In this document: in pieces, positions 13,361 to 24,352 of the stretch
Layout: each line of letters starts with the position of its first letter
How positions within the stretch are numbered: position 1 is the stretch's first letter
DNA from: Stercorarius parasiticus
Lineage: Eukaryota; Chordata; Aves; Charadriiformes; Stercorariidae
Length of the DNA stretch: 64,000 bases
Reading direction: 5' to 3'
Assembly: GCA_013396915.1 (NCBI GenBank)
Contig: VWZL01000194.1
Span: forward strand, 257,127-321,126
Notes under the pieces: generated by a model
The model's database searches: none
What the model saw: only the letters and a program-made list of their open reading frames with translations
What the model was told of the DNA's origin: nothing
Made by a program: the position numbers and the translations under genes

Positions 13361-14253
13361 TGAGACCACTCAGTGACTACTTTCCCCACATCTTTGCCAA
13401 TACCCATGATCAAACCTGATGCAGCTGAAAGTCTTGAGAGCAGGTCAGAAATAACCTGCAGCGCCTTGGCCAGTTAGAGCCCACCTTTAGCAGCCTCTCC
13501 TGTCCTCATCTCCCGGCCCATTTCCAGCGATCCATACAGGTCCCATCAGTCCTGGCCACAGCCACCTCCCTCCCAGCCAGCCAGCTAAGGCCATTAGTGT
13601 GATTACTGGAGGTCGTGAAGTTCAAACCAAAATGTCAATTTTCATTTGGAAGAATGGTCCCATTTTAGGAGCAAAGGGATTTTTTTTCTCTCTCAAAGAG
13701 ACCCCGACTGTGAAATCATTGCTCCCCAAAGACTTGCAAATTTCTGGCCAGCGAAAAGGTGCCAATAGCTGCTGGAGCCAATAAAAAGATTAACAAGGGT
13801 CACCGGTGCTTTCCTCTTTCCCTGCACTCAAAGGCTCTGGGGCCTATTTTGAAGATATTAACCATTGCCTTTACCTTCTGCACGTTCATCACCGGGTTTG
13901 GGGTCTTTATGGATTTATTGACAAGACATTGCCATTAATCTTACCCCGCAGAATGCCAGCCTGGGAGTCACTTAGGTTACATCACCCCTTCAGACAGGAG
14001 CATTTAGCCAGAGAAGTTTTAAAAGGAAGATTGAAATAAGACAAAGTAGCCGGTGGGTGAAGCGGAGCGATGCTCTGCGAGGCCCTGGGGCAGGCAGAGA
14101 GTCCACCAAACAGCCTCGGTGAGTTTGTGAAGGCAAAGGCCTGCCCTCGGGGAGGCAGCTGGGCTCTGCTCATTGATTCAGTGGGGTCAGGATGCCACCC
14201 CCGTGCTCTGGGGTTAATCATCCACATCTGGGGGTGATTTGGGAGGACGGAGA

Positions 14254-14275
14254 GACAGCAAGAAGACAGCAAGAA
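14254..14275 (+). repeat. 11-bp tandem doublet
   Basis: GACAGCAAGAA occurs twice in direct succession without mismatch. Confidence 0.9.
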
Positions 14276-14528
14276 GAGGTGCTGACCCCTCTTGGAGGGA
14301 CCCAGGCAGGGGTGGTACGGTGCGGTTATTGGAAATTTTAGATGTCTCCTTTCTGGAGAAACCCAAAATAGCTCCAAAAGGCCTCACTCACATCAGGGTG
14401 CTGCTGGGAACGCTGACGGGGCTGCTGATGCCATGGGGTGGCACAGGGTGATGCTGGGTGGGCTCCTGACCACCTCAGAGGTGTCATGCTTTTAAAGTGG
14501 GTTTTTTCTTCTGTGTCATTGTGTTAAA

Positions 14529-14611
14529 TAATTAAGTCTGTTCCATCTTTACCTACTGACAATGTGGCACTTAATTAAGTTGTTTAATTAGAAGCTGGCA
14601 GCTTTAATTAA
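14529..14611. promoter_or_regulatory. Cluster of four TAATTA/TTAATTAA sites
   Basis: In 83 bases there are four TAATTA-containing sites: TAATTAA at 14529-14535, TTAATTAA at 14571-14578, TAATTA at 14585-14590 and TTAATTAA at 14604-14611. These match the core bound by LIM-homeodomain proteins. The sequence between them is of mixed composition rather than plain AT-rich, which argues against a purely compositional origin. A plausible role is auto- or cross-regulation of LHX3 from a distal element. Confidence 0.4.
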
Positions 14612-15059
14612 GTTTAGGACTGTAGAGGTGACTGGGAGCCTCCAGCTGAGTCGTAGAGCCTTTCCCTGCAACGGGGGAGCGATGGGGGCTGCTAGTGAGG
14701 GAGAAACCTTTGCTGCCGTGTCCGTTGTCCTTAGCCACGCCAGGGAGGGACCCAGCATCCCACTGTGTCCCCCCACCCTGCTGCTGAGGGGGTGGGTGGT
14801 TTGGGCACCCTTTGCTCAGACATCAGGAGAGCTGAGGTCTTCACCAGGACCATGGAGTAGGAGGACGATACAAGGGGTATGGCCAGGCAGATGGGTGGGC
14901 TTGGCAGGAGGTGGGTCTCGGGAGCCACAGGCTCTGCCCAGCAGCACCCATGTCTCTTCACTGCGGCTAAACCCACTGAACACCCGGGATGGATGGCCGT
15001 GAGCAGGATGGGTAGCAGGGGTGATGGCTGCGGTGGGTTTGGGAAGAGCATCTGCAATT

Positions 15060-15245
15060 CTAGACCATGCCTGACGCTGTCTAAAAGATGTATTGCTTTT
15101 TAATAATGTAAATATGTAAATATTACTGAGGTGCCATTAATCCTCGTTGCCTCAACATGATACCACTCTTAAGAACAAATGTAATACGATATTATTAATA
15201 TGCAAAGTAATAGTACATTAACCTGACTAACACCAATAAATTGCA
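15060..15245. promoter_or_regulatory. AT-rich, repeat-free block, possible conserved element
   Basis: This block has many TAAT/ATTA cores, a TAATCC bicoid-class site at 15138-15143 and GC-rich sequence on both sides. It contains no transposon or simple repeat. Such islands near developmental homeobox genes are often conserved non-coding elements, but conservation cannot be seen from one sequence. Confidence 0.3.
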
Positions 15246-16427
15246 GAGCTTAGCACAAAGGGAGAAGTTGCTCCTGGCGCAGCCTGTGCCCCACTCACCC
15301 TGGGGCCGTCCACAGCAGCAGCCCAGGCTCTGCGGCGCAGAGGAACCCTGGTTTGCCCTGGAGGAGCCTTTGCCCTGGGGAAACCAAGCGGCTGGGAAGG
15401 AGAAAGGATGCCCTGGGAGAGGAAAGGGAGTAGGAGCAGGCTGACCCTGCCAACTCTGCTCCTACCGTCCTTATATTGGAGCCAGAGCCCTAACTGCTGA
15501 GGCTCCTTTTTCAAAGCCTCACATTTTTTCCTAAGGGATTTCCTGACCACTCTCATAACAGATTTGTTTTAAATCCTGTTGCAAGCATGTGTTAGGAGGC
15601 AGAGTCTTGCTGGTCCCGAAGTGTGGAAGTTAAGCTTTGTAACAACTTTCCTGGCTGGACTTGCTAAGAGGAGGCCAAGCCTTCATCTCATCCGTTGTTG
15701 GATTTTTCTCCCAAGAAGCCGTGTCTCTATTCGCACACCCAAAGTCCAGCTCTGTTAAAAGCTTCCAGCCCCTCAGCTCTCACCGCCCGCCTCTGGTGGC
15801 GTATTTCCTCTTGAAATACAAGCTCATACAGGCATTAAAAACTGGAACGGGCGTCCTGATTTACACTTGCCAGGCTGTAAGTCCGGGCTATTGCCATGTC
15901 TCCTCGGACCCAGCTTCAAGCTGCGCGAACGGCGAGTGGGTACAGGGGGAAGAACACACGGCAGACCAAAAGGGGAAGCCATAAAATCTGAATTTAGGGC
16001 TTGAAAAGGAAATTTTTCCGTGCGAATGGCTGCTTCAGTTCAAATCAGCCCTGCCTTGTAAATCCTGCTCATCCTTCTCACAAGGGAAACCCGGGGAAGT
16101 AACCAATATTTCAGCAGTACACAGACTTCTGGAGACCTTCACCTCTCAGTGTCCTCTGAGCCCCGCACCCGGGCATGGGACTGGAGAGCAATTCAGGCAC
16201 GAACACGGCCATGGTTTATGCAAACCATGTTGCCCTTACTTGGGTCAAAGTAATTCCATTTAATTTGGTAATCTGGGCCCTTTATCATTGAGTCCTTGGG
16301 GGGTGGGGGTCAGAGCATCTCTTTTTTGGCTGAAGAGAGCAGCAGAGTTTATTGTTAATATTCAGGCTGTTCGATAGAGCAGATATTGACAGCACTGCTG
16401 GTTTTCACCTCATTGCTGGACGGAAAT
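15246..16427. other. Gene-free interval
   Basis: I see no gene. GC-rich sequence (15250-15480) passes into mixed sequence. A TTATGCAAAC octamer-like word and several TAAT cores occur at about 16217-16285. A G-rich run lies near 16299-16310. Confidence 0.45.
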
Positions 16428-16490
16428 TGCCAAATTAATCTCTCATTAGATCTAAAATTAATCCTTACTTTCATGATTAATGAACCTCAG
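16428..16490. promoter_or_regulatory. Dense homeodomain core cluster including TAATCC
   Basis: Within about 60 bases there are ATTAATC (16434-16440), ATTAG (16445-16449), AATTAATCC (TAATCC at 16459-16464) and GATTAATGA (16475-16483). TAATCC is the K50 bicoid-class site used by PITX and OTX factors; the others fit LIM-HD or Q50 homeodomains. PITX factors act upstream of LHX3 in pituitary development, so an enhancer is plausible but unproven. Confidence 0.35.
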
Positions 16491-16684
16491 AACCACAGAT
16501 TTACCTGGGTAGAGTGTATTGAGAAATTGTATACAGTAGATGCCTGCAAATAATCAAGATTGTATACAAAAAAAGGAGCAAAAAATAATTATTCTTGGTT
16601 CCTCTCTGTACAAGAATTAGGTGGCACACAGTAAAATTACCAAGCAGTTGAATTATCAAGTTGAATTTTTTTCCCTAGAGCATC

Positions 16685-16772
16685 AATGAACTGTGGAACT
16701 CACTGCTGGGGGATGTTGGGTTAGTTATCACTACGAAGAAGCTAGAAAAAGACTACACAAATTTGTACGTTA
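16685..16772 (+). repeat. Old interspersed repeat relic, CR1/LINE-like
   Basis: The words ACTGTGGAACTCACTGC, GGATGTTG and ACACAAATTT occur in the order and spacing of an old, high-copy amniote repeat that I associate with CR1-type LINE 3' regions. The copy is diverged and short, with no obvious ends or target duplication. The family assignment is from memory. Confidence 0.4.
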
Positions 16773-19440
16773 TATGTCCATCTGCTGCTTTCAAGTCAGG
16801 AGGTCTCCAGTTGGAGGGCTGCCGAAGGCTTGGAGGGGCAGCAAAGAACAGCAGAATTGCCCTTTTCGCAAACTCTTCCCCTCTGTATTTGCTGCCGCCT
16901 CATTAGAGATGGCTCCTGGGCTGTGGATGCTCACAGGGCAGGCTGCAATATCTTGCAACAGTATCAATTAAACCATTCCAAACTCATGTAGATAAGGCTT
17001 TAATGCCAACCAAAAGAGCTCAATTTTATTTGCCTGAGCTGTTTCTGTCTCTCCTCGGTGCACTCCCTGCACGCTCTGCCAGAGCCCCCAGGGCTCCTCT
17101 TTCTCTGATAACTGGAGCTCGCCGTGTACAAACTGCGTTTCCCTTTCCAGAACGTGAACCTTTCCTTTCCTTCCAGGGTTTCTTTTATGCATCATCATTT
17201 TAGTAGGCCCTATTGTACTGGAAATCTGTTTGCCACATGTTAGCTGGAGCTCATCTGCTAAGATCCTCGGTTAAATATTCATGGAGAGGTAGCTATTAAA
17301 CTAGGGGCGAGAACTCAGGTTACACAGCAGGGATGAGAAGCGTGCACTGGCAGAGGAGACTGACTCCATATCAAGTTAAAAACCCCTCGTGGAAATGGCT
17401 TACCCCACATAAGGCCTCGGCATGGAGCAGTAGGAAAAAATCCTGATCACATTGTGCTGCTGAAGTACATTAATTTCCTCAATGAGATCAGTAAAGTGGA
17501 GTATTGGGCAGCCTGGAGCCCTAAAGCACCTCCAGCAGCAGGTGAAGTCCTGCATGAGCTTGTGGCCATTAAAGAAGCAAGAGGAAATTTTCAAATGGGT
17601 CAGGCTTTTAACGGGGGAAAAAAAATGAAGTGTCCTTGCACAGCATGTGTCCGTGCCCACATGCACAGGGAAAGGAGATGGGTTGGGGAGGGAATAGCAT
17701 CAATCCTGCCATTCCAGTCCAAACGAGCGACTCAAGAATGGCTGCAGCGAGGAGGCGATGCTTGGGCAGGGGACAGGATGGGGACAGTGGCCTGTGCCTT
17801 TGCAGGAGGTGGCTGGGAGCAGACCACCCAGCAGGCTCCTCCACCGCCTCCTTGCCGACTATTAACTCCCACAACCCGGGGGCAGGAACAATAAGGGCAA
17901 AAGGACAAGAGAGCAGAAGTCAGTCTGGGGTGTCGGGTAACCGGTTACCTGAGCTCTGCCTAAAGGTAACTTCCTCATGAATAATAGCCCGCGAGCGCTC
18001 AGCCGAACACCGACATGCGAAGCTGGTGAATTATGCAGGGCAGCGGGCTGTGCTGAGCAGATGGCATCGCTGCCGTAACGTGAGCAGCCCCGCTACACAA
18101 AATGCAAAGCCCAGCAATTAACCTTTTTGAAGGTTTCCTCTTGTCTGGGGGATTAAGCCTCCTCCAACCCTACTGCGCTCCACTCCTACCCAAGAGAAAG
18201 GAGTAATCCCCCAAATAAATAAGGGAAATAGATTTCGATACCTCCAGCAGCCTCATGAGATTGTCTCACGGGCTCCCAGCCCTCCGCCCGAATACCAGCA
18301 GGTCTGACGAGGGTGCGGGAGGAGTGAGAGCTCTGGGCTGCCTGCAGCACTTGGCCCTTCCCGGCTGCAGCAGCCTCTGGTTTTGTGCCGACCCCAGGAT
18401 TGCTCCCTGTTCCCACATTTCCCCGCAATCCCAGGCACAAATCAGCAAGTCCTGGGACTGCTGTCACACAGCACGTGTCTCTGAATTGGGTGTGCAGAGC
18501 TACCTGAGCAAATGGGTCTCCCTGGGTAGAGCCAGGCTTGCCCTGGCTCAGCGTCCGCTGGCTGCGGTGGCACGGTTTGGGGTGCAGCAGGGTCCACAGT
18601 GCTGCTCTCCCGCACCAAGAGTCGTTTTCTCTCTCCCTCGTACCTGGGGACAGCAGGGACGCTCTGGAGTGACCGACAGCAGGGTCAGCGCAGAGCCACT
18701 GCTGCTGCAGACTGCTCGTGCAAGCAATGCGGCATCACGGCTCAGGGGCTTGTCACTGCCCTGAACCCATGCCATCCTCCTATTCTTCTTTGAGATGAAT
18801 CTTTGGCTCCAGAGGATGCCCAGAATCTGTTTGGGATTCAGTTTTTATTTACATCCCCAAGCTTCAGCATTTTATTCTTTCCAGAGCCTGTCCTCCTGGA
18901 GCCTGGGCCAGGGTTGATTTATGAGAGGGAAATAAAAGGAGAATAAATCATTTTTTAAATGAAGAGAGCAAATTGATCTTTTCCTCTTAGAGTGCAAAAG
19001 ATCCCACTATTCCCAATAAAAAGGGGCTATGGCCATGATTACTGGGTTAGAAGGAGGGTGGACAAAAGAGAAGGGGCCAGGGAAGGAGCAGCCCTGCACA
19101 GCACAGTGCAGGTGAGGGGGTTTGTTCCTGAACCTCTTCTCCCCGAGCCCAAACTCACAGCCACCTCACTGGAACAGGCAACACACTCAGAAACCTCTGA
19201 GCCTTCAGCCTGCACCCAGAAAACAGGCAGAGCGGATTTCATCCTTTGAAGAGCAACTCCAGAGAGGGTTTGGGTTCGCTAAAGACAGGGGAAAACTGGG
19301 GCATGTTCCCTCTCGCCTCCCCTGTGCTCCCCCCTTGGCAGCACCTTGGTGACCACAGCACGGCGGGGAAGGAGAACTTGAACGGGGCGATGATTTACTA
19401 TTTAAAGGAAAAAAATATGTATCACATACCAGGCGTTCAC
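16773..19440. other. Gene-free interval
   Basis: I see no gene. Sequence is mixed to GC-rich (17.6-18.8 kb). Open frames of 146-169 codons at 17454-17894 and 18255-18764 have competing frames on the other strand and no known domain. AT-rich patches occur near 17.2 and 18.9 kb. Confidence 0.45.
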
Positions 19441-19650
19441 CTTGGTGTATGACAAAAGCTATAATTTTAACTATGATACTTAATCCTCTTCATAATTGAA
19501 CTGATTAATTCACAACAATGGAGTCTATATTGCCTAATGCTTTTAATTAACAAAGTGTCGTACATATACTGGCACAGCATTACTGGCATGCTTCCTATGC
19601 AATACACTTAATTCTGTAATAAATTATTAGTACAAATGACTAAGATACAT
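19441..19650. promoter_or_regulatory. AT-rich homeodomain-core block, possible conserved element
   Basis: This block holds TAATCC at 19481-19486, ATAATTG, GATTAATT, TTAATTAA at 19543-19550 and several further TAAT cores. It has no simple repeat and no transposon, and GC-rich sequence lies on the left. It mixes a PITX/OTX-class site with LIM-HD-class sites, as in the clusters at 15.1 and 16.4 kb. Regulatory function is inference. Confidence 0.35.
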
Positions 19651-22600
19651 TGCACCCTGGAAGACACTGTCAAGCGAAGGACTTCAGACTCTTGGTGACT
19701 GGTTGGACCACCATGGAGCAGGAGATGCCAGATCCTTTCCTCATTATCTGTGGCGCTCTGCAGTTGGGACAGTGTCTGTCCCTGCTGGGGACATCGGTGC
19801 TTTTGCAAATGGCAGTTCTGCTCCAGACCTCAGAGAAAGCCAAGACAGTTTCCTTCATTGCTTTCCAGGGATCCTGCCTAGAGAAATGCTAGGATGACTT
19901 CTTAATCTCAACGCAAAAGAGAAATGTCCCTAAAAGATGCACACTTTGTAGCACTTGATCTGCAGGCTTTGCTTGTTTTCCTACCCTAATCTGACCGATT
20001 CATGCGTGGGGATTTTGCCTGCACCACTTTTTAAGATCTGGACGGTTGCTACTGAACAGGGTACTCCTCATTCAGGATCTGCTTCGGAGGAGCAATGCAA
20101 GGTACAAAAATCCAAGCCCTTGAAATCAGTGCACCAAGTTCAGAGAGGGATAAAAGTTAGTTTTACAGTTAGCACAAAGTTTAACGCAAAATAATCACTT
20201 AGTTCCTTAAGGTGCCTGAGGAAGGCTACAGGAAGGTAAACTCTGTGTGCAAGAACAGCGACGCTGATGGCTACAGCTCCTCCAGAAAGAGCTGACTACA
20301 GAGCCACCTCTGCTCCTCCTAGTCCCAGTGTACAGTGGCTGAAGCTTGGGGTCACCAGTCAATGCAGGGAAACCCCAGCAAGGAAAAGAGTGGGGTTACC
20401 AGGGGAAGGAAAGCACCCAAAATGGAACTGGCCACCATTGCAGCAGGACTTGGCCCTTGGGGCATGCTGGACTTCAGGGTAGGGGGATACACCTCTGCCA
20501 GCTGTTGTCCCATAAAGAGTCAGTTCAGAGCCTCTGGAGGAGTTTTCCCTGGGTGGGCACGTTGGAGCATCTGTCACGTCCACGTGGTCCTCACACGGCA
20601 GAGCAGCCCGTGGCTGAGCACGTGTCTTGCTGCCAAGCTGTGAGGTTAGAGGTGACTGATGTTTTTATGAATGGTCATTAGGTCTGAGAAGGAAACTATG
20701 TCTTGCAAAGGAAGGATATGAAGGTTAATGGAAGGTTTCTATGTTTTCCCAGGTTTCTTACAAATTAGTTAAGAGACAAATACCCTGGGGCCACATGCAA
20801 AGCAAAATTCATTCCTGCTACTTTTATTGGATCACAGTTGAAGAACCTTGCGGTCAGAGGTCACCAGTGTTGCTTTAAGACACAATCACTGAGGTCAAGC
20901 TAATTAGCACCAGGGATCATATCACAGGCTTTTCCCTTTTCTCTTTGTTTCCAAGTCCTCCCTGACCCTGGATCAGAGCCGCCCAGTCACCACTTGTCTG
21001 CAGTCACCTGCCTGACAGAGCCCTGCCTTAGCTCAGATGCTGGAGAAACCTCCGGGTTTCTTCCTCTTGCAGTTCAATTTGCAACCAGACAGGAGACAAT
21101 CTATGGCAAACACAACTGTATTCCTCCCTCCGAATGGTGTCAGCTGTGCTGCAGCTCAGCACAACAGGAGGAGAAAGGGATGTGGAGAGCTGGGAAGGAA
21201 ATATGATCCCCCCAAATCAGAGTTCCAGCGTGGCATGCCATTTCTTCACGGCAGCCCTCATACACACCTATATCCAAAAATTATCTGTATGGAGTTGACA
21301 TTAAAGGATTGTGCTGAACACACTTTTCTGCTGTATTTTTTTTAATGGGCTCTCACATACTGCTTCTGTTTGCTGGAGAGACGTACCCATAACTGGGAAT
21401 GGTGGTAAGGGCTCCACACCAACTGCAGCTGAAGAGTTTTCAGCAACATGCAGATGTATAAAAGCGGATTCCTTGCCTGTGTTTTCCCTGGGATGACCCT
21501 GCAGGGGCCGTGGCCTGGCTATGCAGAGATGTTGTTTGCACACCGGCCCAGGGCAAAGCACACCTCTCTCCTGGCCCAGGGCAATGTGGGCCAGCACCAC
21601 TTCTCCTTTGACTGGCAGATCTGAGCCCATTGTGCTGGGTCAGCACATCACAACGATGAGTTTCATGCAAAAGCTGAGCCTAGCCCCAGTCTCATAAATT
21701 TGTTATGCATTACATCCAATTAATGTAAATTATTAGAGTAACTAAATAATGGCTCTGCCATCGGATGAGGGAATAATCATAAGCGAGCCTGCAACTTCCC
21801 AAGGTCCAACTGCATTAACCCTTACCCCTGACTCCACTGGACCTGGTGTGAGAGCTGGGTACTGGCCCTACTCCTTTGACTGCGGGGCCTGATCCAATGT
21901 CCTTATCACCATCACCAAAGCGATCACAGTAACTGCAGCTGCCTACCGACAAACATGGCATCTGTCCTTCCTGTCACCAACTAAGAAACACCCTCCTCCC
22001 TGCATGTCTTGCTGGGCTCCACTGCTGCAACAGGAGACACTTTGAGAGGAAGGCGAGATCCCAACTGTTACAGCATAACTCAACAGCAAGGTCAGAAGAA
22101 TCACCAGATATTCATTACATCAGGGAAGGATAAGGGGGGAGCAGAGGAAGAAGAGAAACGCACTGTGCTGCCCAGAGCCAGCATTTCACCTGACTGAGGA
22201 GGGCCAAGCTCGAGACCACAATGACGCGTCCTTTATTTCCCTCCCTCCAAGGCACAGAACCAGTCCGAGCCGGCCACCCATCTCCCAGGGAAGCACGGCC
22301 AGAAGGGATCGACCCTGACACGACCAGTTCACACACCTCTCTCCCCTGCAATGTGCAAAACATGCCATGCCCCTGTGGACATGGAGCTCAGGGTGGGTAT
22401 GGAGCATCACCTGACAGGGCAAACATGGAAATGGAGTCCCGTCTCACAGGCAGATTGAACGCATGCTTTTGGGGGCTTGTGGTCAGAGTGCCCCGGGCAG
22501 CGAGCTTATGCTCATCAGAAATGCCTCCAAGCGCCTCCGCTGCTGAGACCTGGAGGGACCCTGGTGTGTTTTTCAAGGCAGAAGTGATCATCAATGTTTG

Positions 22601-23079
22601 CAATAATTCGCTGGCTCAGATTAAATGGAATAAAGGCAGAAGTTCAGAGCAATAAATAAATAGTCCTCTCCCTGCCTCAACGTGCTTCCCATGGATTCAT
22701 TCGCAAGCTTTCCTGCATCATGTTCCTCCTCGGCTTGCTTGTGCCCAGCTCCTCGTGGTACCCATTTTACCTTGGCAGAGCAGCCCACAAATCATCGTGA
22801 CACACCAATCAAGAGATCCGGCAATTTTTACACCACTCTGCCTCTTGAAAGATGAGTCACCTTCTGCACCACGTTCCCGGGCATCCAGATAAATCTGTCA
22901 CAAACTTCTCCTTCCCTCAAGGTGCAAAATTCTTCCCCTTTTTCAGTAGGGCTGTATTTCCTCTTTTTAAGCTCCTCTCCCTTGCCCCAGCACACATTCA
23001 CACCCCTCAGCCATCTCAGTATATTTCTCCCTTTGTTCCTGTTTCACTGACAACTTCATCCTAATAGTCTCCTCAAAGG
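19651..23079. other. Gene-free interval
   Basis: I see no gene. An AT-rich block at about 21695-21785 contains a TTATGCAT word, CCAATTAATG and AATTATTAG and may be conserved non-coding DNA. A short direct repeat (GGCCCAGGGCAA) occurs near 21544 and 21575. The remaining open frames overlap one another and match nothing recognised. Confidence 0.45.
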
Positions 23080-23116
23080 AATGATGAATGCATAAGCTGC
23101 ATATTGATCACCGCAG

Positions 23117-23143
23117 TGATTGATTACTAGATCTCTTTGACAG
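23117..23143 (+). promoter_or_regulatory. PBX/HOX-like TGATTGATTA with nearby MEIS TGACAG
   Basis: TGATTGATTA (23117-23126), the composite PBX-HOX core, is followed 11 bases later by TGACAG (23138-23143), the MEIS/PREP hexamer, in the same orientation. This pairing is the classic layout of HOX/TALE enhancers in hindbrain and spinal cord, where LHX3 is expressed in motor neurons. The motifs are short, so coincidence remains possible. Confidence 0.3.
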
Positions 23144-23505
23144 ATGAGCCTACTAAGGTAGTTGCCAATATGGAGGTATGGATGGCAGGGCCCCCTTGTA
23201 CAACAGTCTAATGGTATCTGACCTGATAGGGCAGAAAGGCAACTCCCTCATTTCAGCAGGAAGAAAGGCCTCTTTATACTCTTTATAAAATAATTCATAG
23301 GAAACTTAAAACACTCAGACACAGAGAGATTGCAAATGGGAAAATATGATGGATTATGGGTTGAAAGGAGCCGACTTCTGGAAGCTAAATTGATCCCCAG
23401 GAAAATGTTTTTGTCTGCTGTGAAAAATAGGCAATATCTCAGCAGCTCTGGAGGGCTATAATCTGGAAAATAATTTGCTTTTGATTTCCTTTAGTTTCAT
23501 GCAGC

Positions 23506-23521
23506 TTTTTTTTTTTTTTTT
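23506..23521 (+). repeat. Poly-T tract (16)
   Basis: An uninterrupted run of 16 T follows CATGCAGC. No retroposed body is visible on its 5' side on the minus strand, so it looks like a simple mononucleotide tract. Confidence 0.9.
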
Positions 23522-23803
23522 AAGTTGGTTCCTTGCAGGCTTTGTTGCTCAGCTGGGAGAATCAGTGATGAAACAGGCAAGGGATTAACCATGCCGACAA
23601 ATACGAGCTGATCCTTACTTATGGTTATAAAGCCCTCACCCCACCCATTGTCACTTATTCCACAGGAGATGTTACATCCCCTGCACGAAGTACTCTGCCA
23701 TCCAAAAAAAGAAAAGTCAAGCACATAATTGAATGTGAGTGTATATGTGAGAAGTTAGAAAATCTCCAGCCGCGATCCTGCCGAGCCCCGCAATCAATGT
23801 GTT

Positions 23804-23815
23804 ACACACACACAC
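23804..23815 (+). repeat. Short (AC)6 microsatellite
   Basis: Six AC units precede a CGCATT break. It is short and probably of low variability. Confidence 0.85.
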
Positions 23816-24224
23816 GCATTTTCTAAATGTTTCCTGATTCCCTGTGTACCTCACTAATAATTAAGACGACAGCGCACAAGGGTTGCTCAGTCCCCTTGCT
23901 CAGTCCGTGCCCAGAGTGTGTTCCTGTGAAACGGGAGTTAACACTTTGCGGAGAACCACTAGCAACAAAGAGCCAGGCAGGGAGAGAATCCCACCAGCAA
24001 GGGAAGTCGCTGGGGTCTGTGCTTCACCTGCTGAGCAGTTCCACGGCAGAGCTCTGGCTCCTTCCCAGAACTACAGAAGTGCAGGGCAAAACAAAGAGCA
24101 AACTGACTTTTTCTACCCCCCTCTAACTCAATGTGCTTAAGGACTGTTAACAGTCACGGTGCATAGCTCCTCAGCGAGGCAGCTAGAGCATCACCCCCAT
24201 TTGTGGTCAGGGAATCACAGAATC

Positions 24225-24352
24225 AGGATTCTGATCAGGAAACTGAGGCTTGGGAAAATAATGAGTAACCTCAGATCTCGAGAGCTTGAGTGGGACTGAC
24301 TCTGGGGTCACAGAGCCGGCTGAAGTCAGAGCTGGGGGGCAAAACTGAGGTT
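24225..24352 (-). repeat. MIR-like ancient SINE relic
   Basis: On the plus strand, AGGAAACTGAGGCT (24236-24249), then GGTCACAGAG and later GTCAGAGCTGGGG appear in the order of the reverse-complemented core of the MIR SINE, which is old enough to be shared by birds and mammals. The copy is diverged, with an altered middle. A 14-base palindrome (AGAATCAGGATTCT) lies at its left end, outside the recognised core. Confidence 0.5.

Larger units (their letters stand above)
8561..14519. other. Gene-free interval
   Basis: I see no gene. It contains a paired LIM-homeodomain-type motif at 10.68 kb, a small CCCA repeat at 11.63 kb, a perfect hairpin at 12.27 kb, a TG/AG microsatellite near 12.56 kb, GGAT repeats near 13.33 kb and an 11-bp tandem doublet at 14254-14275. 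The block 9600-9830 is AT-rich and may be conserved non-coding DNA. Open frames around 12.9-13.4 and 14.6-15.0 kb overlap on both strands and show no domain. Confidence 0.5.

Noticed and set aside
12918..13376. 152-codon plus-strand open frame
   Set aside because: Overlapped by open frames on both strands; residues follow GC composition and no family is recognised.
18255..18764. 169-codon plus-strand open frame
   Set aside because: No domain, no splice or promoter context, and competing frames on the other strand.
23506..23521. Poly-T as the tail of a processed pseudogene on the minus strand
   Set aside because: The adjacent sequence matches no known gene, and no target duplication is visible.
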